From CAYUZU01 sp964448675 (lineage in GTDB: Bacteria > Planctomycetota > Phycisphaerae > UBA1845 > Fen-1342), in NCBI GenBank assembly GCA_964448675.1, contig CAYUZU010000004.1, forward strand, positions 213,019-277,018: a stretch of DNA of 64,000 nucleotides, written 5' to 3'. The notes beneath the pieces were generated by a model. That model ran no database searches. It was not told where the DNA came from and saw only the letters and a list, made by a program, of their open reading frames with translations. This document shows, in pieces, positions 37,065-49,555 of the stretch. Position numbers and translations under genes: made by a program. Numbering within the stretch: position 1 is the stretch's first letter; every line of letters starts with the position of its first letter.

Positions 37065-37631
37065 ATGGCCACCAAAGCGAGCGAACTGAAGAAAGGGAAG
37101 GTCATCACCTACGAGGGTGCGCTGTACAGCATCAGTGACATCACGCGGGTCTCCAAGGGCAATTGGCGCAGCTACCTGCAAATGAAGCTCAAGTCGCTGA
37201 AGGACGGCCGGATTCTCGATGCCCGCTTTGGCGTGGACGACAAGGTCGAGACCGCTTTCGTGGATACCAAGCCGTACCAGTTTCTGTATCGCGACGGCGA
37301 GAACTACATCCTGATGGACGAACAGACGTTCGAGCAGATTCCGGTCCATACGGACGTGATGGGTGACGCCGACAGCTACCTGCGGGGGAACGAACAGGTC
37401 ATGGTGTCGTTCATTGACGGGCAGATCGTGTCGGTGGAGCTGCCGACCGTGGTCGAGCTGAAGGTGGCTGACGCCCCGCCGGTGGTGAAGGGCGCGACCG
37501 CGACCAACCAGAGCAAAGAGGCGACGATGGAGACCGGTTTGCGGGTCAAGGTGCCGCCATTCATCGAGATCGGCGAGGAGCTGAAGATCGACACGCGCAC
37601 CGGCGAATACGTCTCGCGGTCGAAGGAATAG
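37065..37631 (+). CDS. efp: Elongation factor P
   Basis: An elongation factor P of 188 residues with all three domains: KOW-like N-domain (1-65), an OB domain (about 67-125, YLYRDGENYILMDEQTFEQI at its start region) and a C-terminal OB domain ending in DTRTGEYVSR. It enters the ribosomal E site and relieves stalling at proline runs. The tip loop reads RVSKGNWRSY (28-37). Aligned without gaps to E. coli EF-P, Asn33 falls at the place of the modified Lys34; the nearest Lys is two positions earlier. No EpmA/EpmB/EarP modification gene is in the window. AGGAG precedes the ATG by ten bases, and an extended -10 promoter lies upstream. Confidence 0.93.
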   Translation: MATKASELKKGKVITYEGALYSISDITRVSKGNWRSYLQMKLKSLKDGRILDARFGVDDKVETAFVDTKPYQFLYRDGENYILMDEQTFEQIPVHTDVMGDADSYLRGNEQVMVSFIDGQIVSVELPTVVELKVADAPPVVKGATATNQSKEATMETGLRVKVPPFIEIGEELKIDTRTGEYVSRSKE

Positions 37632-37673
37632 CCGCGGCGAAGACGGCCTCGGCCCGGGTGCCGTGCGGGTGCC

Positions 37674-41699
<4,026 letters not shown>

Positions 41700-41715
41700 G
41701 GCGATCGCGTCCGCC

Positions 41716-41925
41716 TCAGACCTCGATCACGCCGTCGTCGCCGACGTTCTCGTCATCACCCTCCGCAGCGAGCTTCTTGGCACGCTCCTCGCGCACGTTC
41801 TGCAGCATCTCACTGTACTTGTCCAGCATTTCGTCGCTGACGTGCTTGGTCCGGCTGACCATGTGCCAGACGAGCAACGCCCCGCCGAACGCTGTGGCGC
41901 AAACGATGAAGACCCAGGCGGACAC
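41716..41925 (-). CDS. Small single-span membrane protein
   Basis: A 69-residue protein with one N-terminal transmembrane helix (about 2-22, VSAWVFIVCATAFGGALLVW) and a charged cytoplasmic tail that is probably helical (SDEMLDKYSEMLQNVREERA) and ends in acidic residues. I chose the GTG because GAGG lies six bases upstream; a longer ORF opens at 41994. It ends 16 bp from the convergent secA stop. No family was recognised. Confidence 0.55.
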   Translation of the reverse strand: MSAWVFIVCATAFGGALLVWHMVSRTKHVSDEMLDKYSEMLQNVREERAKKLAAEGDDENVGDDGVIEV

Positions 41926-42175
41926 GGCATCCTCGCAACCAGCCGGTGGTGCGGACGCCGGCGCTCGCGCGGCGTCCGGTGGTATCGAGAGCACGCAGAT
42001 GCCTATCGACGGGGGGCAGGGCGCGGCTTCAAATCAGGATTGGGGCCGTTGCGGTCCCGGACCCGCTGGACTACCATGCGGGCCTTGATGGGCGCGGAAT
42101 CCGCGCATGACAGTGAGGGTCTTCCAGCGACCCGGGCGCGGCTGGTGCCGGCACGAGCTCCGAGTAGTGGGTTGT

Positions 42176-42727
42176 ATGAAACCAACAGATGCCTGGTGTA
42201 AGGTCTCGCAGGCGGCCGACCTCCGGCGCCTTATTCGTGACGTTCCCGATTTCCCCAAGCCCGGCATTGTCTTTCGCGATATTACGCCGCTGCTGGCCGA
42301 CCCGGCGGGGCTGGCGATGGCGGTGGAATTGATGGCGCAGCCGTTCCGCGGCAACCGCGTGGACCTGGTCGTGGGGGCCGAGTCCCGTGGCTTCATATTC
42401 GGGACGGCGGTGGCCAAGGTGCTGTCGGTGGGATTCGTGCCGGTGCGGAAGCCGGGAAAGCTCCCGGCCGAGAAGCGCCGGCGCGAGTACGAGCTCGAGT
42501 ACGGCACGGATGCCCTGGAGATGCACGCGGATGCGATCCAGCCCGGCCAGAAGGTCCTGATCGTGGATGATCTGCTGGCGACCGGCGGCACGCTGGCCGC
42601 GTGTGTCGAGCTGGTGCGGGACGCCGGTGCCCGGATCGAGGCGATTGCCGTCCTGATCGAACTGAGCGGGTTGCAGGGTCGGCAGCGGCTCGGCGACGTG
42701 CCGGTCTTTGGCGTGATCTCGTACTAG
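42176..42727 (+). CDS. apt: Adenine phosphoribosyltransferase
   Basis: A 183-residue purine salvage enzyme that makes AMP from adenine and PRPP. It contains the adenine-type opening IRDVPDFPKPGIVFRDITPLL, VVGAESRGFIFG, PVRKPGKLP and the PRPP-binding loop VLIVDDLLATGGT (about 127-139). Length fits the family. The ribosome site before the ATG is weak (GTGGG). A 250-bp gene-free region lies between this gene and the small divergent membrane protein. Confidence 0.95.
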   Translation: MKPTDAWCKVSQAADLRRLIRDVPDFPKPGIVFRDITPLLADPAGLAMAVELMAQPFRGNRVDLVVGAESRGFIFGTAVAKVLSVGFVPVRKPGKLPAEKRRREYELEYGTDALEMHADAIQPGQKVLIVDDLLATGGTLAACVELVRDAGARIEAIAVLIELSGLQGRQRLGDVPVFGVISY

Positions 42728-42904
42728 CCGCCGGGCGCTGCGACGCTAAGTTGCTGCCAGGTATGGAATTATAGGCTGTGTGCGGCCCGAAGCCGCCTGT
42801 GTGGGCAAGACACTGTGGGATTTGGTCCCGCGCCGACAATAGAGATGAGCAGGCCGCCGGATCGCTTCGAGCGGCGGGCGCCGCGACTGGCTGGAGGTTT
42901 GAGT

Positions 42905-43468
42905 ATGCGAGTGTGCAAAGGTCGGCTGATGCGGGCCTGGGTGTTGTTTGCCGGGTTGATCCCGCTGACGGGTTGTGTCCTGGTCGCCGACGTGCTGCAG
43001 GACGGCTTTATCACGGACCTGGGGCTCGATCCGGCGTCGATTTCGCGCTCCCCCGGGACGATGCTTGTGGCGTTCAACAACCGCACACCGTACACGGCGA
43101 CGTTCTATGCGTTCGCGATTCGGGACGCGAGCACGACGAACCCGGGGATCGGGTCGCGCAACATGGTGGTGCCGGTCGAGGGGAACACGGTCGAGAACGA
43201 GGTGCTGGAGTGCCCGTATGATGTCGTTTCGGCGGGCCAGCTCGGCGCCGATGTCAGCTTCAGCGACGTGGCGGTCGACCTGCAGATCACGACAGCGACC
43301 GAAGGCGGCACCGAGACCAACGAGGAGCAGGTCAGCTACCTCGGGCCGTTTCTCGAGAACGGGGTGGCCTACAGGTGCGGCGACGTGATCGAGATCCGCC
43401 TCTTCGAGGACGCCACCCAGGAGGAAGTCGCATTCCGCGTAACCATGAGCGTCATTCCCGGTCAGTAA
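42905..43468 (+). CDS. Small lipoprotein, paralogue 1 of an envelope cluster
   Basis: A 187-residue predicted lipoprotein (lipobox IPLTGC, Cys about 24). The mature part looks like a single beta-sandwich, with LVAFNNRTPYTATFYAFAIRD early and two Cys residues (LECPYD and AYRCGDVIEIRL) that could form a disulfide. The next gene shares the arrangement: a beta strand with NRT, a first Cys midway, then YNCGDSIVF. This points to gene duplication. GGAGG precedes the ATG. No known family was recognised. It is the first of five envelope genes in one direction. Confidence 0.75.
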   Translation: MRVCKGRLMRAWVLFAGLIPLTGCVLVADVLQDGFITDLGLDPASISRSPGTMLVAFNNRTPYTATFYAFAIRDASTTNPGIGSRNMVVPVEGNTVENEVLECPYDVVSAGQLGADVSFSDVAVDLQITTATEGGTETNEEQVSYLGPFLENGVAYRCGDVIEIRLFEDATQEEVAFRVTMSVIPGQ

Positions 43469-43491
43469 CGCGCTGAAAGGAGCCTCTCAAG

Positions 43492-44076
43492 ATGCTGCGG
43501 CTTGGTATACGGACTTTGGTCGCCTCGGCTTTCGTGCTCAGCCTCTTCAGCGTGAGCTGTATCAGCCCGGCCGACTTCCTGAACCCGGATTTGGCAACGG
43601 TGCTCGGGGGATCATCGCAGGTGGCTTCGCTGCCGGAGGAGGCGCCGGGGCTGCTGGTATGGACGGAGAACCGCACGAATCGCATCGGCGAGATCGTGAT
43701 TTCCTATCGTGACGCCCAGAACAATGTCGAGGCCTACACGACGCTGCTGGCACCCGGCGACAAGACCGGCCAGATGCTCGTATGCGCCATCGAGGAGATC
43801 ACGGTCGGCAGCGTTTCGGACCTGACGGCCTCGGGGGCCCGCGTCGCGCTCCAGCCGGAGTTCAACCAGGCGGTCACGCCCGAGTCGGTCACGACGCTCT
43901 TTGATGTCGTGCCGTACATCGAGGTCGAGCCGTTCGGCGTGCTGCTGCGCGAGGAAATCAACTACAACTGCGGTGACTCGATCGTCTTCACGATCGAAAC
44001 ATCGAACCTGACTCCCTCGGGTTATCGAATCTGGGCCTACTTCCGCGAGGCGAACGTGAACCAGACGGCGCCGTAG
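43492..44076 (+). CDS. Small lipoprotein, paralogue 2 of an envelope cluster
   Basis: A 194-residue predicted lipoprotein with lipobox FSVSC (Cys about 23). It shares with the preceding gene a strand LLVWTENRTNRIGEIVISYRD, a mid-chain Cys (MLVCAIEEI) and a late INYNCGDSIVFTI. Overall similarity is low but the order and spacing agree. AAAGGAG lies ten bases before the ATG, and the gene starts 23 bp after its neighbour, so the two are probably one operon. Function unknown; likely outer-surface or periplasmic. Confidence 0.75.
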   Translation: MLRLGIRTLVASAFVLSLFSVSCISPADFLNPDLATVLGGSSQVASLPEEAPGLLVWTENRTNRIGEIVISYRDAQNNVEAYTTLLAPGDKTGQMLVCAIEEITVGSVSDLTASGARVALQPEFNQAVTPESVTTLFDVVPYIEVEPFGVLLREEINYNCGDSIVFTIETSNLTPSGYRIWAYFREANVNQTAP

Positions 44077-44134
44077 CACGCGCCCCGCAAACGCAGGGGC
44101 TGTGCCGTCCTGATAGATGTGTTTGGAGTACGCG

Positions 44135-46897
44135 ATGAAACACGCGATGCGAGTCACTTGGGCAGGCCTGGCGGGCCTCGGACTACTCACACAACTCGCG
44201 GGCTGCCCGATCGGCGATTCGGGCTCGACTTACGTCGCCGGCGGCACCGGGGATGCCACGCTGATCGGTGACGAAGACTCCATCCAGGTGCTCACGCCGG
44301 TGAGTGACCTGTCGGTGGTCGGCGGCACGCAGGTCGAGGTGAACTGGCGCGCATTCGCCCGTTCGCGCACGAGCGTGTTCAACATCATCATCGACCCGGA
44401 CCAGGACCCGGACAACAATAACGAGATCCTGGCTTACACCGGCCTGGCCCTGTCCGAGTCGCAGCGCCTGGTGGATACCACCCGCCTCGACCAGGGCACG
44501 TACAACATCGGCGTGACGATGGTCAACGTGGGGGAGATCGTCGCCTTCGACTACGCCGACGGGCAGGTGCTGATCGACCAGCGGCCGCAGGTGTACTTCA
44601 CGTCGCCCCGGAACAACTTCACCTACGATCGCGGCCAGCGCATCATTCCGACGTTCACGGTCACCTGGGAGTTGTCCGATCCGGACTCGACCAACACGGT
44701 GCAGATTTTCCTGGATCCCGACGACGTGCCGAACGGCAACGAGGTCCTCCTGTTCGAGAGCGGCAACCAGGCCGGCGACAGCTTCACGTTCGACCTGCCC
44801 ACGGCCGCGTTCGAGCCGGGCGTCTACCGCATCCTGGCCCTCGTGTCCGACGGTATCAATGCCACGCCGTTCTACGTGCCGGGCAGCATCCGCCTGCGGG
44901 CCAGGCTTTCGGGCGCGATCGACCTGCGGAATCTCAATGTCGACCAGAGCACCATTTCCGGCGCGATCTTCGAGGGCTTCAACCCGCGCGACAACGTCGG
45001 CAGCTTCGTGGCCCCAACCGAAGACGTCGACGGGGACGGCTTCGACGACTTCATCATCATCGGCCAGTTCGGCAAGCCGCGCTACCAGATCAACCCGCAG
45101 TTCAACGGCGTCGGCGAGGGGTATCTGGTCTACGGCCGCGCGAAGCCCTTCAGCGGCGTGGTCAACCTCAACTCGACCGGGACGCTCTTCCGCGGCGAGA
45201 TCTACGGCGGCGTGCCCGAGCTGCCCGATCCCATCCGGCCCAGTCGCGGCATCACCAGCTTCGCGGTCCTGTCGGACTGGGACGAGGACGGCACGCGCGA
45301 CTTCGCCTTCGGCCTGCCTTTCACCGACTCGGAGGCGGTCGCCTATCTCGACCAGCCGGGGTACTTCCGCACCGGCGGCGTGATCTTCATCGCGAACTCG
45401 ACGCTGGGCGGTTTCGGCGGGCAGAACTACTTCCCGCTCGCCGAGTTCGGCACCGACCCCAATCCGGCGACGGCGTCGCCCGAGCTGCACGGCTGCCAGG
45501 ATGGCTTCGAAGGCCCCAAGTCGCCGCCGAGCAATACCGACTCGACGTATTTCTACGCCCGCTGGGGAACGCAGGTGGCCACCTTGCGTCTGGGCGCGCG
45601 GTTCTCGACCGTGGACTTCGGCGACCAGTGCGGCGAGATGCTCTCGCCGTTCCCGCTGCCGGACATCGTCGGCCTCAGCGGCCTGCTGATTTCGGTGCCG
45701 AACCGCGATCCGGCGACGGCCACGCCCTCGCCGAGCATCCCAGGCGCGGGCTGTGTGACGGCGTACTTCGCCTCGGCCGTACCCGAGTACTACCTGTGGA
45801 ACGTGGAGCATCCCGACGTCCCGCCCGGCGGACCGTACCACTACGTCATGGACGACCTGACCTGGTCGCCGGGGTACGAGATCAATACCGGCCAGAATCC
45901 GTGCACCTGGCACAACTGGGTCACGGGCACGATGCTGCCGCTCCCGCGGCGGACGGCGCGGATCTACGGTGGCTTCGCCGGGGCGGCGGTCGGCAACGCG
46001 ATCGCGGTGGAAGACTTCAACGCGGACGGCATCGCCGACTTCGCGATCGGCAGCCCGCTGAGCAATGCCGGTGCCGGGTCCTCGTTCATCGTGTTGGGCC
46101 GCATCACCGACCTGGTGCGCGGCACGACCCTCTCGGTCGAGCAGCTCGGGCTGCCGATGGACGACGAGGTGGAGCCGCGCTCGTTTGACGGCATCCGCGT
46201 CGTGGGCAGCCCCGGCGAGCGGCTTGGGCAGTCGCAGGCGCCGGCCGGCGACTTCAACAACGACGGTATCACTGACGTGGTCATCGGCTCGCCGCTGGTG
46301 AACAGCCGCCGCGGCGGTGCGACGGTGTTCTACGGCGCGCGCGAGGTGATCAACCTGACCGAAGAGGAGATTCCCTACGGGGAGATCCCGTCGCGCGGAT
46401 TGGGGGTGACGTTTGTTGGTGAGGCCGAGGGCGACTACGCCGGCGCCCGGGTGACCGGGATCGGCGACGTCGACGCCGACGGCAACGACGACATTCTGAT
46501 CGCCGCCCCGCACAAGTCGGTGCGGCTCGACCTCGATCTCGACGGCACGCCGGACATTGACCGCACGAACTGCGGCGTGGTTTACCTGATCTACGGCGCA
46601 CCTGATCTGGCGACGCGGCGCACGCCCGGCGGCGAGCGGGGTTATCTGGAACTGAAGTACGTTGGTACCGAGCACCTGCCGGGCGCGGTGTTTATCGGCC
46701 GCAACAGCAATGACCAGCTCGGGGCGGGCCTCGGCGAGCAGGGCGACCGCGGTTTCGGGGTCTCCAGCGCCGGGGACGTCAATGGTGACGGCTTCCGCGA
46801 CATTCTGCTGGGTGCGGTCGGCGCCTCGCCGCGCGATCGTCTGCGTGCCGGCGAGGTCTACCTGTTGTACGCCAAGGGCGACCTGGCAGCCGAATAA
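44135..46897 (+). CDS. FG-GAP repeat lipoprotein
   Basis: A 920-residue predicted lipoprotein (lipobox TQLAGC, Cys about 24). An N-terminal region of about 250 residues has immunoglobulin-like strands. The remainder carries at least six integrin-type FG-GAP calcium repeats, for example DVDGDGFDDFIIIG, DWDEDGTRDFAFG, DFNADGIADFAIGSP, DFNNDGITDVVIGSP, DVDADGNDDILIAAP and DVNGDGFRDILLGA. These should form a seven-bladed beta-propeller that binds calcium and mediates adhesion or protein contact. GGAG precedes the ATG. It lies 58 bp after the second small lipoprotein. Confidence 0.85.
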   Translation: MKHAMRVTWAGLAGLGLLTQLAGCPIGDSGSTYVAGGTGDATLIGDEDSIQVLTPVSDLSVVGGTQVEVNWRAFARSRTSVFNIIIDPDQDPDNNNEILAYTGLALSESQRLVDTTRLDQGTYNIGVTMVNVGEIVAFDYADGQVLIDQRPQVYFTSPRNNFTYDRGQRIIPTFTVTWELSDPDSTNTVQIFLDPDDVPNGNEVLLFESGNQAGDSFTFDLPTAAFEPGVYRILALVSDGINATPFYVPGSIRLRARLSGAIDLRNLNVDQSTISGAIFEGFNPRDNVGSFVAPTEDVDGDGFDDFIIIGQFGKPRYQINPQFNGVGEGYLVYGRAKPFSGVVNLNSTGTLFRGEIYGGVPELPDPIRPSRGITSFAVLSDWDEDGTRDFAFGLPFTDSEAVAYLDQPGYFRTGGVIFIANSTLGGFGGQNYFPLAEFGTDPNPATASPELHGCQDGFEGPKSPPSNTDSTYFYARWGTQVATLRLGARFSTVDFGDQCGEMLSPFPLPDIVGLSGLLISVPNRDPATATPSPSIPGAGCVTAYFASAVPEYYLWNVEHPDVPPGGPYHYVMDDLTWSPGYEINTGQNPCTWHNWVTGTMLPLPRRTARIYGGFAGAAVGNAIAVEDFNADGIADFAIGSPLSNAGAGSSFIVLGRITDLVRGTTLSVEQLGLPMDDEVEPRSFDGIRVVGSPGERLGQSQAPAGDFNNDGITDVVIGSPLVNSRRGGATVFYGAREVINLTEEEIPYGEIPSRGLGVTFVGEAEGDYAGARVTGIGDVDADGNDDILIAAPHKSVRLDLDLDGTPDIDRTNCGVVYLIYGAPDLATRRTPGGERGYLELKYVGTEHLPGAVFIGRNSNDQLGAGLGEQGDRGFGVSSAGDVNGDGFRDILLGAVGASPRDRLRAGEVYLLYAKGDLAAE

Positions 46898-46915
46898 ACA
46901 GAGAGGATGTGTGTG

Positions 46916-47752
46916 ATGCGGATCTGGCGGCTGACGATTCTGGGTGTGTTTCTGACGGGGCTGGGCGGCTGCCCGCAGGCCTCCCAGAGAAATCCGTACT
47001 TGACCTTCGTCGAGTCGTTCGGCATCGAGAGTTCGCTGACGCCGGGGACCGGCGGCGGCGGACAGGGCGTCGGCGCGGACGTGATTTTCCGCCGGCCGAT
47101 GACGCTGCAGTTCCAGAACCGACATTCGTACGCGGTGCTGGAAACCTCGTTCATCGCCTGGGTCGAGCTCGGCAGTGTCCGTTCAGCGGACCAGCAGGAC
47201 GCGCTGCTGGCGAGCAATTACGTGCAGTTGAGCCGTGCCCTGGATCTCGGTTCGGCCTATCGCCTGCCGGTCGGCACGTTCGTGTATAACGGACCCGGCA
47301 CGGCGGGGGCGACGCCCGTGCGGCTCGGTCCGGCCGGCGGCGCTGTTGCCGACGACGACGACACGCAGACCGGTGACGAAGGCGTGACGCCCACGACGGC
47401 GACGTTTGAGCTGTTGACCCCCGACGCGATCCTGGTGTTCTCGCAGCCGCCGGTGTCCTGCGACAGCGAGGCCTTCCGCTACTCGGAGGACGGGGTGGTG
47501 TTGCCCGGGCCGACGTCGACCGTCGGCGGCCACAAGACCCTGGCCCAGATCGATGTCTACCAGTGCGATCCGTTCACGCCCGGGGTCTTCCTGCAGACCG
47601 CCAGCGGCGACATTGACGAGAACGAATACCTGGAAGGCAATACCGTGACCTTCACGTTCTTCCAGGGGCTGTTGCAGGACGGATCGTTTGCCAGCGTGTC
47701 CGTGACCGCCGCGTCGGAGGGCGGTGACGGCAACCAGTTCATCGAGCCGTAG
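46916..47752 (+). CDS. Lipoprotein, probable paralogue 3 of an envelope cluster
   Basis: A 278-residue predicted lipoprotein with lipobox LGGC (Cys about 19). It opens like the two small lipoproteins: a strand MTLQFQNRHSYAVLETSFIAW in the place of their NRT strand, then paired Cys residues (PPVSCDSEAF and VYQCDPFTPG). An Asp-rich loop (VADDDDTQTGDEG) interrupts it. It lies 18 bp after the FG-GAP gene. GAGAGG is well placed for the ATG chosen; another ATG three codons earlier overlaps that ribosome site. Function unknown. Confidence 0.72.
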   Translation: MRIWRLTILGVFLTGLGGCPQASQRNPYLTFVESFGIESSLTPGTGGGGQGVGADVIFRRPMTLQFQNRHSYAVLETSFIAWVELGSVRSADQQDALLASNYVQLSRALDLGSAYRLPVGTFVYNGPGTAGATPVRLGPAGGAVADDDDTQTGDEGVTPTTATFELLTPDAILVFSQPPVSCDSEAFRYSEDGVVLPGPTSTVGGHKTLAQIDVYQCDPFTPGVFLQTASGDIDENEYLEGNTVTFTFFQGLLQDGSFASVSVTAASEGGDGNQFIEP

Positions 47753-47846
47753 CGGATTCTCAGCGACACTGCGGTGCCGCTGCCGTAGAATCAGACGAAG
47801 GCCGGTCCCGCGAGCACGGCTGGCCGCTCAGTGAGAGGTACTGACC

Positions 47847-49385
47847 ATGTTGAACAGACAGCTTCGCTTGCTTTCGGGCGTGTTGCTGATCGTGATCGTG
47901 ACCAGCGCGACCTATGCCCAGCCTGCAGATGGCGAAGCACCGCCGATCATCACCGGGACCACTTTCACGATTTCGCGCTACACGGCCACCGGCTTCCAGG
48001 CCAGCGAGCCGTTCGACCCGGCGACCGAGGTAGCGCGCGAGAACGACCGGATTACGATCACCGTGGCCTTTCAGGACGGTGACCTCGTCGAGACCGACGA
48101 CGATCCGAACGACCCCAACGTCACCCGCGGGGACGAGGAGTTCTTCACGCGCAAACAGAGCTACTGGGGCTGGTCGTTCGGCATGTTCGGGGAGTTCAGC
48201 GGCGGCCGCTGGTACTGGAGCGAGTTCTATGACGCCCCGGCCCCGCCGCCGATCCAGGACGACAGCCCGATCTTCCAGGCGCCCAACGGCCTGTCCCTGG
48301 ATCCGCTGCCGGCGGATACCGGGACTTTCCTCTTCAGTTTCCGCGTGCCGGAGTTCGTCGGGGCCAGTCAGGAGCGATTGCGCAATCCCGCGCTGATCCC
48401 GTACGACCTCGTGTGGGCGGTGCGGATCGAGCTGGCGAACGTCGAGGATCCCGGCCAGGAAGACCCGGTAAGCCGGACCTACTTCGATCTGTTCGCCATC
48501 GAGAATCCCGTGTTGCGGGCGCCCAACCCGCCGCCGTTTGCGGACGCCGGCTCGGATCAGCTCGTCGAACTGGACGACAACACGAATCAGGTGACGGTCA
48601 CCCTGGATGGCAGCCGGACGTTCGACGGCTCCAATGTCGGCTTCGATCCGCTTGATCCGGACATCTACGAGAAGGACAACCTGCAGTTCACGTGGGAGTT
48701 CGTCTCGGGCCCCGGCCCGCGCGAGGAGCCCGTCGACAATGGCGACAACAACCCCGCCACCGCCGAGGTTACGCTTACGGTACCGTCGCTGACCGTCCCG
48801 TACGTCTTCCGACTGACGGTCGTGGACCAGATCAATCCGCTGCCCAGCAGCGATACGATGAACGTCTGGGTCCGCACCGACCTGCCGACCAACAGCGCCC
48901 CGACCGCCGTCGCCACGGCGCCGGCCGAAGCGGTGCCCGTCGGCGGGACGATCACGCTCGACGCCTCCGGCTCGTCCGATCCGGACGGCGACTCGCTGGA
49001 TTTCCTCTGGCGGCAGACGAACGAGGTCGGCGGTCCCCTGTCCAGCGACCAGATCAGCACCGGCTTTCAGCCCATGGCCGGGCTCGACGAAGCCGTGAGC
49101 TCCTGGCGTGCCACGACCGAGGGTACGTTCTACTTCCTCGTGCTGGTCACCGACGAGCCCGAGGAGCGCGACGCCGCCCTGGTCAACGCAGAGCTGAGCG
49201 ACACCGCGATGGTGTCCGTGGTCGTGTCGGCGGCGGCCGACGGCGACTCCGCCTCGTTGCAGAACGACGCCCAGCAGGCGCTCGAGCAGACCAGCCCGGT
49301 GCTGCCCGGCTTGTGTGGTGCCGGCCTGGCCCCCGCTGCGATTCTGCCCGCGCTCATGCTGCTGATGCGGCGGCGCTATCGCTAG
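47847..49385 (+). CDS. Secreted PKD-domain protein with MYXO-CTERM-like tail
   Basis: A 512-residue secreted protein with a signal peptide (about 1-24, ending SATYAQ) and a novel beta-rich N-terminal half. It has one or two PKD/Ig-like domains (FADAGSDQLVELDD; PTAVATAPAEAVPVGGTITL with DASGSSDPDGDSLDF). The last 23 residues read CGAGLAPAAILPALMLL followed by MRRRYR: a Cys-Gly pair, a hydrophobic helix and a basic end. That layout resembles MYXO-CTERM and related C-terminal sorting signals. No matching sortase or rhombosortase gene is in the window. GAGAGG precedes the ATG. It closes the envelope cluster and is followed by a strong terminator. Confidence 0.82.
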   Translation: MLNRQLRLLSGVLLIVIVTSATYAQPADGEAPPIITGTTFTISRYTATGFQASEPFDPATEVARENDRITITVAFQDGDLVETDDDPNDPNVTRGDEEFFTRKQSYWGWSFGMFGEFSGGRWYWSEFYDAPAPPPIQDDSPIFQAPNGLSLDPLPADTGTFLFSFRVPEFVGASQERLRNPALIPYDLVWAVRIELANVEDPGQEDPVSRTYFDLFAIENPVLRAPNPPPFADAGSDQLVELDDNTNQVTVTLDGSRTFDGSNVGFDPLDPDIYEKDNLQFTWEFVSGPGPREEPVDNGDNNPATAEVTLTVPSLTVPYVFRLTVVDQINPLPSSDTMNVWVRTDLPTNSAPTAVATAPAEAVPVGGTITLDASGSSDPDGDSLDFLWRQTNEVGGPLSSDQISTGFQPMAGLDEAVSSWRATTEGTFYFLVLVTDEPEERDAALVNAELSDTAMVSVVVSAAADGDSASLQNDAQQALEQTSPVLPGLCGAGLAPAAILPALMLLMRRRYR

Positions 49386-49422
49386 CGCAGCCGGCCGGTC
49401 GCGTACTGACGAAGAGCTTTCC

Positions 49423-49455
49423 GGGCCGCAGGCGGTAATTGCCCGCTTGCGGCCC
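49423..49455 (+). terminator. Rho-independent terminator after envelope cluster
   Basis: GGGCCGCA, a partly paired 17-nt inner segment and TGCGGCCC, then TTCTC. The stem is 8 bp plus an inner GCGG/CCGC pairing. It sits 38 bp after the PKD gene stop. Confidence 0.7.
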
Positions 49456-49555
49456 TTCTCATGCGCACGGTATCGTTAGCACAGGCACCACGCCGCGGCG
49501 CCACCGGCGCCGCCCCCGCGTGAGCAGATGACCACTTTCCAAGCGAGGTGCGAAC

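Noticed and set aside
44183..47125. 980-codon open frame antisense to the FG-GAP gene
   Set aside because: FG-GAP repeats are clear on the plus strand. The antisense frame is a by-product of Asp-rich codons read backwards.
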